Assembly (NCBI GenBank): GCA_964448115.1
Contig: CAYUVA010000011.1
Coordinates: 23,718 to 87,717, forward strand
Length of the DNA: 64,000 nucleotides
Source: CAYUVA01 sp964448115 [NCBI: uncultured bacterium]
Lineage (GTDB): Bacteria; CAYUVA01
Reading direction: 5' to 3'
In this document: positions 17,502 to 27,314 of the stretch, in pieces
How positions within the stretch are numbered: the first letter of the stretch is position 1
How the letters are laid out: each line of letters opens with the position of its first letter
Made by a program: the position numbers and the translations under genes
Notes under the pieces: model-generated
The model's input: the letters and a program-made list of their open reading frames with translations, nothing else
Told to the model about the DNA's origin: nothing
The model's database searches: none

Positions 17502-18038
17502 TCACCCCTTGTATGAATTGGTTTTAAGATCACCAGTAACCTCGATAACTTTCTCTAATGGAACCACCGACTGCCCAGCTTTCAATGCAGCGATCAGCTC
17601 ACCGATACTTTGCCCGACACCTGGGATAACATAATCTAACCCAAGAAGGTCTTTAAGCGGCACCAATACGAAAGCGCGCTCTGGCAGCCTGCTGTGGGGA
17701 ATGGTAAGGTCGGATGTGTTGATTTGCTGGTCATCGTATAGAAGTATATCAATATCGATGATCCGGGGACCCCATCGCTTGCTGATGGTTCTTCCCAACT
17801 GAAGCTCGACCATCTTGCAGGCCCTAAGCAGCTCTGCGGGTTCCAGATCGGTGCTAGCCATGACAACAGCATTGATGAACCAAGGCTGGGATGCTTCACC
17901 AACAGGGCTAGTGGCATATAGCGGAGATATATCAAGAATCCTTAAACCCGAAGATTTACTAAGTCCTTCGATAGCGTTCGATATGTTTGCCATTCGATCT
18001 TGAAGGTTAGACCCTAAGCCTAGTAATACCCTAGCCAT
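17502..18038 (-). CDS. folK: FolK, 6-hydroxymethyl-7,8-dihydropterin pyrophosphokinase
   Basis: The 178-residue enzyme of folate synthesis transfers pyrophosphate from ATP to 6-hydroxymethyl-dihydropterin. The N-terminal LLGLGSNLQDRMANI is the HPPK start. The signature 'GPRIIDIDILLYDD' with the two Mg-binding Asp residues is intact, followed by LTIPHSRLPERAFVLVPL. First gene of the minus-strand cluster leading to dNK, panB, panC and panD. It diverges from the radical SAM gene at 18192 across 153 bases. Confidence 0.96.
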   Translation of the reverse strand: MARVLLGLGSNLQDRMANISNAIEGLSKSSGLRILDISPLYATSPVGEASQPWFINAVVMASTDLEPAELLRACKMVELQLGRTISKRWGPRIIDIDILLYDDQQINTSDLTIPHSRLPERAFVLVPLKDLLGLDYVIPGVGQSIGELIAALKAGQSVVPLEKVIEVTGDLKTNSYKG

Positions 18039-18191
18039 TTTTATTCACCGTATTCGTCCTAATATACTAAAATTCTTGATCATTTTCCAGTTGGCGTTTT
18101 ATTTCTATGAATCCAGTGATGAGTTTACCTTGATTGTTTTGTCATACCTGGCGCTTGCAAAAAAAAGTGATTTAATCTACAAGGTCATAAC

Positions 18192-19370
18192 ATGGCAAGA
18201 AGAGAGAAGATACTAAGAGCAATTAGATATCCCAGCATAATCAAGAATCGCCTTTTAAGGAAGCTGGGGGACTGGAAGATCGACTATCATCTAGGCAAAG
18301 GCAAGGCGTTTCCTCCCTACACCGTCTTTATGGCGCCGACCTTCAGGTGCAACCTCAAGTGCATAATGTGCAGCATCAAGGACATGGTTCACGACAAGAA
18401 CCTTCCTGCTGAGGTGAAACGATTATATAGCGAGCTATCCTGGGAGGATATGAAGAAAGTGGTGGATAATTTCTGCCAGATAAAGCCGAATGTCTACCTG
18501 GGCGGCGGAGATCCGATGGACTACCCGCATATCCTTGACCTGTTGGAGTATGTTCTTTACCACCATCACTGCTTTATAGGCATGACCACTAACGGCACAT
18601 ATTTCAATCAGGATGTCGCAAAGGAGATAGTAAGGCTTAAGGTGCCGTATATCCATATATCCTTTGATGGCATACATGAAGTCTTTGATTCGGTGCGCGG
18701 AAAGGGAGTCTTTGAGAGAGCATTGAGGGGATTCGACAACATAATCGAGCAAAAAAAGGTTCAAAAAAGCGAGTTCCCGGAACTTTCGATAGTATATACG
18801 ATTACCACAACCAACTACCATAACCTGGTCGATACATGGAATTTCTTCGTTGAGCGCGGGGTGAAGAATTTTCTGATCCAGCACCTGGCTTTCTTTCCAC
18901 CGGATCTCCTTAGGGCTAATAATGAAAAATATGATGACCCGCTGTTTCATGTTGGCTGGGAGTATGGTGGCGCGCAGATTGAGGCTGATAAGATAGACAT
19001 AAACATGGAAGTATTCATCGAGCAGATTGAAAAGCTAAAGCAGTTGCATAAACAGACAAAAGGCTCAACACTGAAGTTCATACCCGAGCTTTCCCCCGAA
19101 CTGCTACGCATATACTACTCTGACCAGCCAATGCCGGTAACAAAGGATGACCTCTGCCTCGTGCCCTGGAAGTTCACCGTCGTATATCCGAGCGGTGATG
19201 TCATGGTAACCAGCTTCTGCTTCTTCCAGACCATGGGTAACCTGCTAAAGCAGGATTTCATGGAGATTTGGAACGGTGAGAAATACCAGAAGGTGCGCAG
19301 ATTCCTCAAGAAGGAGAAATGGATGCCAGTCTGCACCAAGTGCAAGGGTATCTATGGAGGATGTACCTAA
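18192..19370 (+). CDS. radical SAM protein with C-terminal SPASM-like Cys cluster
   Basis: The 392-residue cytoplasmic enzyme has its 4Fe-4S radical SAM motif as CNLKCIMC (Cys53, 57, 60). It is followed by a GGGDPMD stretch (SAM amine-binding GGE-like motif) and ISFDGIHEVFDSVRGKG. The C-terminal part has 'CLVPWKFTVVYPSGDVMVTS' and a final CTKCKGIYGGC, as in SPASM or twitch domains that hold extra iron-sulfur clusters. Enzymes of this type often modify peptides or tailor sugars and lipids. No precursor peptide is visible next to it. The following gene, 43 bases on, is a small membrane-anchored protein and may be cotranscribed. Substrate unknown. Confidence 0.85.
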   Translation: MARREKILRAIRYPSIIKNRLLRKLGDWKIDYHLGKGKAFPPYTVFMAPTFRCNLKCIMCSIKDMVHDKNLPAEVKRLYSELSWEDMKKVVDNFCQIKPNVYLGGGDPMDYPHILDLLEYVLYHHHCFIGMTTNGTYFNQDVAKEIVRLKVPYIHISFDGIHEVFDSVRGKGVFERALRGFDNIIEQKKVQKSEFPELSIVYTITTTNYHNLVDTWNFFVERGVKNFLIQHLAFFPPDLLRANNEKYDDPLFHVGWEYGGAQIEADKIDINMEVFIEQIEKLKQLHKQTKGSTLKFIPELSPELLRIYYSDQPMPVTKDDLCLVPWKFTVVYPSGDVMVTSFCFFQTMGNLLKQDFMEIWNGEKYQKVRRFLKKEKWMPVCTKCKGIYGGCT

Positions 19371-19413
19371 ACCTGAACCTTAAAATTGACACCTTTAGTC
19401 GCTCACCTGATCT

Positions 19414-19920
19414 ATGGCTATAACGGTAAGAACCAGAACGGTCCGAATAGTCGGCGGCATTATTCTGGGCTTGGTCGTTATCTTCTACCTTCTCTCAAGG
19501 GATGATCCTTTGGAGTCAGCGCTTAATGGGGCAATTGATGCTGTTTTTCGAGAAGATATGCCACGACTGATGGGATATTTTGCTGAGGATTATCGAGGTC
19601 AGTTCGGCAATACGAAGGTTGACCTCAGGCTTTATGCCCAGCGGGGCTTCGAGAAGTATGACAAGATAAAGATCATCACACCGCTCAAACAGACGAACAA
19701 ACAGGACCACAAGGCTGTAATAGACCTTCGCTTCAAGGTGGTAGCGACCTTTGATCGGGGGAGATTCTATCTTGCCGGGAGTTTCACCGAGACAGAGCGC
19801 GCAATCATCCAATACATTAAGAAAGATGGAAGATGGCTGATCCAGAGCATCGAGTTTCCTCAGTATAGCTTCAAATCAAAGCAAGAAATAGACCATCAAA
19901 TCGAGGCGGTTTTGGATTGA
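19414..19920 (+). CDS. membrane-anchored NTF2-like domain protein
   Basis: The 168-residue protein has one N-terminal transmembrane anchor (about 12-28, IVGGIILGLVVIFYLL). A single domain follows that looks like an NTF2/SnoaL cone fold: a helical start (DPLESALNGAIDAVFREDMP), a short conserved YFAEDYRG, and long beta strands ending RWLIQSIEFPQYSF. Such domains bind small ligands or act as scaffolds; this one has no obvious catalytic residues. Family assignment rests on the pattern of predicted secondary structure and is tentative. It is probably in one transcript with the radical SAM gene. Confidence 0.6.
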   Translation: MAITVRTRTVRIVGGIILGLVVIFYLLSRDDPLESALNGAIDAVFREDMPRLMGYFAEDYRGQFGNTKVDLRLYAQRGFEKYDKIKIITPLKQTNKQDHKAVIDLRFKVVATFDRGRFYLAGSFTETERAIIQYIKKDGRWLIQSIEFPQYSFKSKQEIDHQIEAVLD

Positions 19921-19976
19921 TTTATGAACCAGGTTTAATAATTCGTTGTTCGGCTTTGGTTGTTATTCATCTTATT

Positions 19977-22900
19977 TTATTCATCGACATTGAGATATGG
20001 CCATAGGGGACTTAGGTTGCCATTATCGTTACCGGCGACCAGTTCGAGCATGTGTTGCCTTGCCTCCATGCCTGCACCCACCGGGATGTCAGCCATGCCA
20101 TAAACGCCAAGCCTTTCATCCAACACCGGCAAATAGATGCCAGTGGGGCTTTGTCCAAGATAGATCTCTACATAGCTGACCCCCGTGTCCCTATCCACAA
20201 AGGCATAAAGATTTAACACTCCACCTGTTTGCGATGAAATTCGGGTGGTCATGTAACCGGAGACCAATATGCGTGGCACAACCGCGCTGGTCGGCGTTGC
20301 GCTCGGCGTTGAGGTCGGAATTGCTGTCCCAGTTTGAGTCGGCGACGATGTCGGGGTGCTAGTCGGTATTGCGCTCGGAGTTGTGCTGGGAGTCAGGCTT
20401 GGAGTTGAAGTTACGGTCGGTGATGCGGTTGCTGTAAAGGTCGGCGTTAGTGATGGCGTTATAGTCGGAGTTGAGCTTGGTGTATTCGTTAGCGTGCTGG
20501 TCGGAGTTTGCGTGGGACTCGATGTAGGCGTGTCGGTCGGAGTGAGGCTTGGGGTGGCGCTTGGAGTTCTGCTTGGCGTGTTGCTCGGCGTTGCTGTGGG
20601 ACTAAAGGTGGGTGAATTAGTTGGCGTACCGGTAGGCTCCAGCAGCTCTATATAAGCATCGGGTGTTTCCGGCGCATGCTCAATAAAGCCGAGAAGATCT
20701 ACCCCAATGGTGTAAAACTCGAACAGGCCATAGCCGCCAAGCTCAAACAGGTCGATGGTTACCGGGCTGCTATATATTGGCATATCCAGCGTGTCCCAGG
20801 ATCCATATTCATATCGAAAATAAAGGGTTGCATAATCGAAGCCGACCCCCTGATCATAATAGCTGAAGTTGATATCGATCACTGGTGTAACCGTATCCGG
20901 CGGCAAATAAAGAACCTCGGTCATCGGTGGCGAGTTATCCTGAATTGAACTCACCGGTTGGGACCAGATGCTCTCGGTCAGCCATAGATCGCGGTACTTC
21001 ACTCGGTAATAATAAGGTCTATTTTCGGTTAGCTGGCAGAACTGGTAATTAGTATCGTAAATCCAGCCTGAGTTCAGGTCAGCACTGGTGAAATCGCTGT
21101 TCATATCAGCCTCGATGTAGTAGTCGAGCGCATTATATATGCCAGCGTCGCTCCACCATAAGGTGTTGCATAATCCAGCCGTGTAGGGTGGCTCCGGGGT
21201 GATAATGACTGGAGGTCCAACCGTGTAAGTGGCGGTCGGGGTCAAGCTCGGAGTCAGGCTCGGAGTCCTGGATGGCGTTGTGCTCGGAGTCAGGCTAGCT
21301 GTGTTGGTCGGCGTTGTGGTCGGTGTTAGGCTGGGGGTGTTGCTGGGGGTCGATGAGGGGGTCATGGTCGAGGTGGGGGTGCTGCTCGGGGTCGCCGTGG
21401 CGGTTGGAGTCGTAGTTGGAGTTTTAGTCGGTGTCGGCGTGGATGAAGGAGTCGAGGTCTCGGTTGCAGTTGGAGTGGTTGTCTCTGTGCTAGTTGGTGT
21501 TGCAGTCGGGCTTTGGGTCGGTGTCTGCGTCTCGGTCACGGTCGGGGTAGAGGTTACAGTGTTGGTCGGGGTTTGCGATGGGGTTGAGGAAGGCGTCTGT
21601 GATGCAGTGGTGGTTGGAGTGCTGGTCGGGCTTCTGGTCGGCGTATTGGTTACCGTCGGCGTCTGGCTTGCTGTGCAGGTCGGGGTCGCAGTCGGCGTAA
21701 AATATGCAAGTATGAAATCATAGTAAGCATCATGTCCACCGAGACCCAGATTGTTCTCTATCACCACATAGTGAAGTTCCTCGCTGGTAAAGATATACTC
21801 CATGTAAGCAGGATCAAAGCCACTTTGTTTGATTGGATTGAGCATCTTGTCATAAAGGTAGATGATCGCCTGGGAGTCAGCGCCGATATCATTTGCCATG
21901 AACACGGTCGTATCAGAGGTGCGGCTGATAAACTGGTGCCAATCTATATCCCCAGCATAGCAGAAGTAATGTCGGGTAGCTCCAGTCAAGTAGTTGATGA
22001 ACTTTGCCTGGTAATACTCATCATCAGGCTCATAGAAATCGACATCGCTGCAAGGGGTATTGGTCGGGGTCATGGTAGGCGTAACCGATGGGGTATGTGT
22101 CGGAGTGCGCGTGTTTGTCATGGTCGGGATGATGGTCGGAGTCATGGTCGGGGTTATGCTCGGAACATTGGTATTAGTCGCTGTAGGGCTAGCGCTTGGG
22201 GTGCTTGATGGGGTAGATGTCGCGGTCGGTGAGAGGGTTGAGGTATGGGTTGGAGTATTGGTTGAGGTAGCGCTTGGGGTTGCGCTAGGTGTGCTGGTAA
22301 CCGTTGGCGTGTTTGTAGGGGTCGAAGATGGGGTATTCGATGGCGTCCTGGTCGGCGATTGAGTTGCTGAACCGGTCGGCGTGGCGCTGGGGGTCATGGT
22401 CGGGCTAACGGTTGCAGTATTGGTAGGAGTATGCGTCCTTGCCAGAACCTGAATGTTGTAGTCTGCCGCTGGGCTTCCCCAGGCGCTTCCCAGGGGATCG
22501 ACCACGAAATAATAGAAGCTTGACGAGGGGAACAAACCGTAGGTGAGCTTTGCCGCGCCAGTCTCGAAATCAGGAGCGGCAAACGCTAACTCGTTGCTAG
22601 CCCATTGATCGTAAAGCGTGATGGAGGTCTTTACATTATTACCCAAGTCCGATGTCCAGAAATCGTAAGTATATTGCGCGGTTGCAAAGAATATATGCCA
22701 ATCACGATCCGTCATAGTACAGAAGATCTCCTGGATCGGATAGCCGTTGGTATCGATTATGGTGGCATCTTCGGGTTCATCATTTCCAAAGGGGTACTCC
22801 ACCGGATCATCCATCCAGCATGGTGTATTGGTAGGCGTGCTGGTGGGGGTTAGAGTCGGAGTTGGGGTGTTGGTGGGGCTTGCTGTTGGAGAAGTAGTCG

Positions 22901-25043
22901 GCGTGTTGCTTGGCGTCCAGGATGGCATGCCGGTATAAGTGGCGGTTGGCGTCTTGGTAACCGTGTTGGTTGGCGTGTTGCTAGGTGTTCTTGATGGAGT
23001 ACCAGTAGGCGTTGGTGTGCCAGTGGGAGTGTGTGTGCAGGTACTGGTTTCGGTGGCGGTTGGACTATGAGTAGCCGTGTAAGTGGGGGTTGTTGTCGCG
23101 GTGGAGCTTGGCGTTCGGGTCGGCGTTTGGGTTGGAGTATGAGTCGAGGTAAATGTCGGTGAATAGGTCGGGGTACTAGTGGGAGTACTGGTCGGAAGGT
23201 CTGTTGGGGTCGGCGTGCTGGTCGGCCACCCGGTTGGGGTCAATGATGGGGTTAAAGTCGCTGTATTTGTCGGCGTGGAAGTACTAGTCGGCGTTCTGGT
23301 CGGTGTGTGGGAGGGAGTGCGAGTCGGCGTTTCGCTCGGAGTCTGGGTCGGTGTTTCGCTCGGAGTCTGGGTCGGAGATCTGGTAGCTGTATGCGTGGGC
23401 GTGAAGGTCGGCGTTGCACTAGGCGTGGAGGTAGGAATATTGGTATCAGTCGGGGTGCTGCTCGGGGTGTGGCTTGGTGTCCTGCTCGGAGTCGCGCTCG
23501 GGGTTGCGGTCGGAGTATCCGTGCTGGTTGGGGTCGTGCTCGGGGTTACAGTCTCTGTCGCGGTTGGAGTCGTGGTCGCCGTATTCGTTACCGTTAAAGT
23601 CGGTGTTACCGTTGGAGTAATAGTCGCTGTAGCTGTTGGAAATGTAGTAGGTGTGAAACGGTTGATCCTGACCTTGTAGTCGCTGGCTCCATGTGTTCCC
23701 CAGCCCGAGCCAGTAGGGATGACCAGAATATAATACCACCATTCAAAGTTGTCCGAAAAATCTATCCTGGAGGACCCTGGCTCAGATCCTGAGTCATTGT
23801 CCGAGGCTATCATCTCCATGGAAATCATGTTTTGGAGATACATGAAAGTATCAACGCTTGGATCGAGATCGAAGGTCTCTATCGAATAAGTCTGGTTTGG
23901 GTGATCGTATCTGAAGGGGATTAGATCATTATCTAGAAGATCACAAAAGAGATGTTGTTGAGCTATGCCTCCATCCTGGATCGGCTTGATCCAGTTCGGT
24001 GCCTCTGTCGGAAAAGGAGCTGCGTCATAATCATTAGGCTCATAAGCATCAACATCGGAGCAGGGTGTCGGTGATGTGGTAGGAGTAGGTGTGCGCGTAG
24101 GTGTACGAGATGGGGTATAAGTTGGCCATCCGGTTGGAGTGTGGGTTGGAGTGCGGGTCGGGGTGCGGGTTGGGGTTCTAGTGCGTGTCGGGGTTCTGGT
24201 TGGTGTAGCGGTGGGTATATAGCAATCCACGGTACCAACCATCTTCATATCAACACCAAGTTCTACGCATAGATCCCACCATTGCCCGTTATAATAGTTC
24301 CAGGCAGTGCAGTTGGAGCATCCAGACTTATATACAAACCATGCGTTGCAAGGATTGTAATAGAAATAATACTCCAGAAAATAATTGGCACCTGTGTTTT
24401 CCAGGCAGCATGATCCAGAATATATATTTAAAATCAGATTCCAATAAGTTGGATCTGAGTGGCTCGGTATCTCCCAGGTGCCTAGATATCCTCCACATAC
24501 TGTGTTTCCTGGTCTTTTGCAGCCACCACCGAGGTCGTATTCTTGCTTTAATGAGACCAATATCGATTGAGTACAGGCTCCAGAGCCACCAACCCTGAAT
24601 ATTGTATGTTCAGTCTGAATTAGACAGAAATATGGACAGTTTGGGCACTGAGATGGGTTAATTTGGCGGGCATAAGCTTCATCCCCGGTAAAGAAATTGG
24701 CCCATGGGTAACCATAGACCCCAGTATATTGGCTTTGCCCAAGACTGCATGATAGCTTACTGTCTTTTGACTTTCTTAAAGTAGTCGATTCTATGTCGGA
24801 AACTTCTTTCAGGAAGACATGGATCTCATGTTTCTCTGCATCCACATAGTACTCTCCCGGCTCCAAGCCATCCAACCTGTCCTTGCGAATAAATTTAATC
24901 TTGGAGAGATCCTTAGGGATATCCTCCTTCGATTGTACAATGGTGGATGAAGTAAAAATGAGAAGTATAATCGTCACAATAAACCATGTATATGTTTTCC
25001 CTGGGATAGCTATCGAGTACGACTTGCTTGTTGTTATATTCAT
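19977..25043 (-). CDS. giant secreted Thr-Pro stalk protein with PPC-like domains
   Basis: The 1688-residue protein has an N-terminal hydrophobic segment (about 19-38) serving as signal or anchor. Residues about 40-270 form a Cys-rich head ([27 protein letters not shown]). Five low-complexity TPTxTP stalks (about 273-329, 463-741, 868-996, 1111-1274 and 1468-1589) separate globular domains. Three of these (about 330-462, 742-867 and 997-1110) resemble bacterial pre-peptidase C-terminal (PPC) domains ([29 protein letters not shown]). Region 1275-1467 is fibronectin-like. The last 100 residues are the module shared with the PLD protein at 5585, ending LWPYLNV. The Thr-rich stalks are likely O-glycosylation targets. 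It is probably a surface adhesin or matrix protein; no enzymatic motif is seen. Confidence 0.85.
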   Translation of the reverse strand: MNITTSKSYSIAIPGKTYTWFIVTIILLIFTSSTIVQSKEDIPKDLSKIKFIRKDRLDGLEPGEYYVDAEKHEIHVFLKEVSDIESTTLRKSKDSKLSCSLGQSQYTGVYGYPWANFFTGDEAYARQINPSQCPNCPYFCLIQTEHTIFRVGGSGACTQSILVSLKQEYDLGGGCKRPGNTVCGGYLGTWEIPSHSDPTYWNLILNIYSGSCCLENTGANYFLEYYFYYNPCNAWFVYKSGCSNCTAWNYYNGQWWDLCVELGVDMKMVGTVDCYIPTATPTRTPTRTRTPTRTPTRTPTHTPTGWPTYTPSRTPTRTPTPTTSPTPCSDVDAYEPNDYDAAPFPTEAPNWIKPIQDGGIAQQHLFCDLLDNDLIPFRYDHPNQTYSIETFDLDPSVDTFMYLQNMISMEMIASDNDSGSEPGSSRIDFSDNFEWWYYILVIPTGSGWGTHGASDYKVRINRFTPTTFPTATATITPTVTPTLTVTNTATTTPTATETVTPSTTPTSTDTPTATPSATPSRTPSHTPSSTPTDTNIPTSTPSATPTFTPTHTATRSPTQTPSETPTQTPSETPTRTPSHTPTRTPTSTSTPTNTATLTPSLTPTGWPTSTPTPTDLPTSTPTSTPTYSPTFTSTHTPTQTPTRTPSSTATTTPTYTATHSPTATETSTCTHTPTGTPTPTGTPSRTPSNTPTNTVTKTPTATYTGMPSWTPSNTPTTSPTASPTNTPTPTLTPTSTPTNTPCWMDDPVEYPFGNDEPEDATIIDTNGYPIQEIFCTMTDRDWHIFFATAQYTYDFWTSDLGNNVKTSITLYDQWASNELAFAAPDFETGAAKLTYGLFPSSSFYYFVVDPLGSAWGSPAADYNIQVLARTHTPTNTATVSPTMTPSATPTGSATQSPTRTPSNTPSSTPTNTPTVTSTPSATPSATSTNTPTHTSTLSPTATSTPSSTPSASPTATNTNVPSITPTMTPTIIPTMTNTRTPTHTPSVTPTMTPTNTPCSDVDFYEPDDEYYQAKFINYLTGATRHYFCYAGDIDWHQFISRTSDTTVFMANDIGADSQAIIYLYDKMLNPIKQSGFDPAYMEYIFTSEELHYVVIENNLGLGGHDAYYDFILAYFTPTATPTCTASQTPTVTNTPTRSPTSTPTTTASQTPSSTPSQTPTNTVTSTPTVTETQTPTQSPTATPTSTETTTPTATETSTPSSTPTPTKTPTTTPTATATPSSTPTSTMTPSSTPSNTPSLTPTTTPTNTASLTPSTTPSRTPSLTPSLTPTATYTVGPPVIITPEPPYTAGLCNTLWWSDAGIYNALDYYIEADMNSDFTSADLNSGWIYDTNYQFCQLTENRPYYYRVKYRDLWLTESIWSQPVSSIQDNSPPMTEVLYLPPDTVTPVIDINFSYYDQGVGFDYATLYFRYEYGSWDTLDMPIYSSPVTIDLFELGGYGLFEFYTIGVDLLGFIEHAPETPDAYIELLEPTGTPTNSPTFSPTATPSNTPSRTPSATPSLTPTDTPTSSPTQTPTSTLTNTPSSTPTITPSLTPTFTATASPTVTSTPSLTPSTTPSAIPTSTPTSSPTQTGTAIPTSTPSATPTSAVVPRILVSGYMTTRISSQTGGVLNLYAFVDRDTGVSYVEIYLGQSPTGIYLPVLDERLGVYGMADIPVGAGMEARQHMLELVAGNDNGNLSPLWPYLNVDE
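20275..20640 (-). repeat. low-complexity TPTxTP-coding repeat, stalk 5
   Basis: Degenerate 12-18-base units (plus strand pattern GTCGGnGTn) encode alternating Thr-Pro/Ser-Pro residues of the giant stalk protein, residues about 1468-1589. It is followed directly by the C-terminal module. Confidence 0.85.
21220..21710 (-). repeat. low-complexity TPTxTP-coding repeat, stalk 4
   Basis: This is the same degenerate coding repeat, residues about 1111-1274, between the third PPC-like domain and the fibronectin-like region. Codon-level variation is high, so the array is old or under selection at protein level. Confidence 0.85.
22055..22440 (-). repeat. low-complexity TPTxTP-coding repeat, stalk 3
   Basis: Residues about 868-996 of the stalk protein, between the second and third PPC-like domains. 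It ends in TPTNTPC, where a Cys marks the start of the next domain. The same boundary occurs at stalk 2. Confidence 0.85.
22820..23655 (-). repeat. low-complexity TPTxTP-coding repeat, stalk 2 (longest)
   Basis: Residues about 463-741, nearly 280 residues of Thr/Pro/Ser repeats without interruption, including two GWPT interruptions. This is the longest stalk and would extend tens of nanometres if glycosylated and rigid. Confidence 0.85.
24055..24225 (-). repeat. low-complexity TPTRTP-coding repeat, stalk 1
   Basis: Residues about 273-329. This shortest stalk is richer in Arg ([16 protein letters not shown]) than the others, follows the Cys-rich head and ends TPTPCSDVD at the first PPC-like domain. 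Confidence 0.85.
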
Positions 25044-25124
25044 CAGGTTGCCAATAAATTACCCTCTAAAGGAGCGCATGTAATGTCCTCAAACTACCAT
25101 TAGTAATATAAGCCCTTGAGATCA

Positions 25125-25289
25125 TTAAATCAATATAGGTTTAGTTTTTAAAAGAGCCACTATGATCACGCCAACAGTCGATAATACTACGGCAATCGCT
25201 TTTCTCAGGGTGAAGATCTCCCTAGTCCTGACATGTTGACCTGTTGTTACCTTGATCAACATCCATAGATACATACCGCCATAGAGCAT
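25125..25289 (-). CDS. possible 54-residue small membrane protein overlapping wbqC 3' end
   Basis: An open frame starts at ATG 25289 inside the last codons of the WbqC-family gene, in another frame, and runs to TAA 25125-25127. The product opens MLYGGMYLWMLIKVTTGQ. It has a hydrophobic helix AIAVVLSTVGVIIVALLKTK preceded by EIFTLRK, reminiscent of the last membrane helix of EamA-type transporters. It may be a real overlapping small protein, or the relic of a transporter truncated by fusion to the wbqC end. The unusually long tail of the WbqC protein over this overlap fits either idea. Confidence 0.33.
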   Translation of the reverse strand: MLYGGMYLWMLIKVTTGQHVRTREIFTLRKAIAVVLSTVGVIIVALLKTKPILI

Positions 25290-25950
25290 CTTTGGGAACA
25301 TTGAATAGAAGATCGATTATCGATAAGCCAGGAAGAAAATCACCATGTCGTTGTTTATAGGGTACAGGCGAAAACTCGTGGAATATTACCTTGATCTCTT
25401 TTTTTTCAAAATAAGACAATTCAAGGTATTTCCTCGCTCCCATACCGGAGATGTACTGCTTTGCTCCAACCTGCTCAAGTAAGGCGATCAACCTTTGTGT
25501 TCCAGCAAGATCTTCAGCAATATCAAGTGAAGATGACTTAACGATAGTATTACAAATTCCGATACGAAGGCGACAAAACTCAAGTAAATCGTAGCAAAAA
25601 TCGACCAGCAGCAGATGATCCTTGGAGTAGATTTGCTCTAATTCATTATAGATCTCCTCGAAGCACTCTGCCTTGCTGTAATTTTGCCTGATGGTTGCCA
25701 GGTGCTTTTTCTTCCACTTCGTATCGTTGTTTATTCGTACCTGATTGGTCAATTGTCCACTTTTTCCCCTAGTGAGTACCGGCACCGTCAGCCACTCCCA
25801 ACCTTTTGGTGTTTTTATCTTATTTTTATTCTGCAAGCCTCCCTTGGTGAACTGCACATCATCAAGATAAATAAAAAACTCTGCCATTGCCATCTTCTGA
25901 AAATACCCTACCCAGGGTAAGAAGTTTGGTTGATGTATGGCTACTATCAT
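25222..25950 (-). CDS. WbqC-family protein
   Basis: The 242-residue cytoplasmic protein has the family start MIVAIHQPNFLPWVGYFQKM and the signature DDVQFTKGGLQNKNKIKT, then WLTVPV, and LSIIDLLFN near the end. WbqC-like proteins occur in polysaccharide and surface-glycan gene clusters and are thought to act in synthesis or transfer of modified sugars; the reaction is not established. The C-terminus after LLFN runs on for about 25 residues of unremarkable sequence, where a second frame is also open (see 25125-25289). It is the only glycan gene of its kind here, so the link to a pathway is indirect. Confidence 0.85.
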   Translation of the reverse strand: MIVAIHQPNFLPWVGYFQKMAMAEFFIYLDDVQFTKGGLQNKNKIKTPKGWEWLTVPVLTRGKSGQLTNQVRINNDTKWKKKHLATIRQNYSKAECFEEIYNELEQIYSKDHLLLVDFCYDLLEFCRLRIGICNTIVKSSSLDIAEDLAGTQRLIALLEQVGAKQYISGMGARKYLELSYFEKKEIKVIFHEFSPVPYKQRHGDFLPGLSIIDLLFNVPKDALWRYVSMDVDQGNNRSTCQD

Positions 25951-26084
25951 AAGTTAGTTTCTCGTTTTGAGTTTCTGGTTCTTTTTTTCAAGTTATTGGT
26001 TTTTTTCAGTGATGTAGTTAACTAGAAATGAATACCTGATGTCAATGGGTCAATTATGCTTTTCTTGGTAGGCTGAGATAGATT

Positions 26085-26291
26085 TTACACTACAATGCTC
26101 TGCTTGATGATCGGCATAAAGCCGAGAATGGTTATCAGTGGACTTTTCAGATCATGTGAGACCGCATAGGTAAAGCATTTGAGTTCGGCATTTCGAGTCT
26201 CCAACTCGGCGTTCAACATCTTTTGCTCATCGACAGCCTTTTTTTGTTGAGTAATATTTCGCACTACCGCCAATACCTCATCTACCCCCAA
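26085..26291 (-). pseudogene. fragment of a PAS-sensor histidine kinase
   Basis: About 68 codons encode the end of a PAS domain (GVDEVLAVVRNITQQKKA), a coiled linker and the H-box of a HisKA domain (FTYAVSHDLKSPLITILGF). A stop in frame lies just upstream, and the frame ends soon after the H-box. The rest of the dimerisation domain and the whole ATPase domain are missing. It lies in a 410-base gap between wbqC and a DUF6599 gene with no kinase beside it. This is most likely a decayed remnant, not an expressed kinase. Confidence 0.75.
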
Positions 26292-26359
26292 TGGAAGCTA
26301 GCCGATTTTTCTTTGGTTAACTGGAAAATATTGGACAGAGAGTTATACTTATAGATGCA

Positions 26360-27304
26360 ATGCGCTTGGCTAATGAAAATCATTTTATTCTTTTTTTCTT
26401 GGCAATCTTGGCTTTTATAATTTACATGGCTGGTTGCCATGGCGGGGATAAATCAAGGGACGATATCGATGTTGATCGCCAGGAAAGATCATCTGTTATC
26501 GATTTTTTATCCAAAGGCTCACTTCATGGCAATTGGCTTAAAAAAGGCGAGCCGAGGTCCTATACGGCTGAGAATCTGTACTTGTTCAACAATGGTGAGT
26601 CGGTCAATTTTACCTCTTATGATCTCGATAACATGTCCCACTTCGAGTATTCCCGTGGAGAGGAGATCCTCAGTATCGAGGTTTATCGCTTTAAAAATCC
26701 GAGCGGCGCATTCGGAGTATATAGCCTCTATCGCGCGCCCAAGTTAGCCCTGTCGTTCAATTTCGCGCATATTTGCCTAAACGGCAGAGGGATCAACCTT
26801 CTAAAGGGGAGTTATTACATGGTCATGATCATTGACCCCTGGCAAAAAAAGTATCAGGGTGAGGTCATCGCACTGGCTCGATTGATCGCTGAAAACATAC
26901 CAGAAGATACTGTGATACCTAAGGTCGTGTTGAACCTGCCCAAGGAGGAATTGGTGCAACGCTCGCAGGTTTATATCGAGAGCATAAACATACTTCTAAA
27001 TTTCTATCCGTGGGTATCAAAGGATATCTTTGGATTCGAGGAGGGCACAGTTGCAGCGCTTGCCTCGTATCGCCGTAGTAAGGATAAATACTTTATCATT
27101 AATATAGAGTTTCCCAGCGCAAAGCAAGCTTCCAAGGCATTTGGCGAGCTTAAGAAGGTTATCAAAGATAATGAAACCTTTGCAAACAAGAAGTTCAGCA
27201 ATACCCTAATAACATACACTAACCGTGAGAAGGTTAGTCGCATCAAGTACATCCCGCCCAATCGGATACTGATTTATGATAGCATGCCCATCTTGGAACA
27301 ATAG
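26360..27304 (+). CDS. DUF6599-like lipoprotein
   Basis: The 314-residue protein has a lipoprotein signal peptide ending YMAGC (Cys26). The mature part shows the pattern I associate with DUF6599: 'SYTAENLYLFNNGESVNFTS', 'EEILSIEVYRFKNPSGAFGV' and then YSLYRAP. This is a beta-rich domain of unknown function found in many uncultivated bacteria. A second half ('PWVSKDIFGFEEG', 'YFIINIEFPSAKQASKAF') may be a repeat of the same fold. It is anchored to a membrane outside the cytoplasm. It converges with the AmrS-type gene (10-base gap). Domain name is recalled from sequence pattern, not searched. Confidence 0.68.
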   Translation: MRLANENHFILFFLAILAFIIYMAGCHGGDKSRDDIDVDRQERSSVIDFLSKGSLHGNWLKKGEPRSYTAENLYLFNNGESVNFTSYDLDNMSHFEYSRGEEILSIEVYRFKNPSGAFGVYSLYRAPKLALSFNFAHICLNGRGINLLKGSYYMVMIIDPWQKKYQGEVIALARLIAENIPEDTVIPKVVLNLPKEELVQRSQVYIESINILLNFYPWVSKDIFGFEEGTVAALASYRRSKDKYFIINIEFPSAKQASKAFGELKKVIKDNETFANKKFSNTLITYTNREKVSRIKYIPPNRILIYDSMPILEQ

Positions 27305-27314
27305 GGCTTGAATC

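Noticed and set aside
20356-23679. Long plus-strand frames rich in Val-Gly (for example 21229-21723 and 23179-23679)
   Set aside because: They are the antisense reading of the TPTxTP repeats of the stalk protein and have no other coding feature. The minus-strand protein with signal peptide and folded domains explains the region.
20275-24225. CRISPR-like direct repeats
   Set aside because: Units are degenerate and short, in-frame coding and without unique spacers; they encode Thr-Pro stalks.
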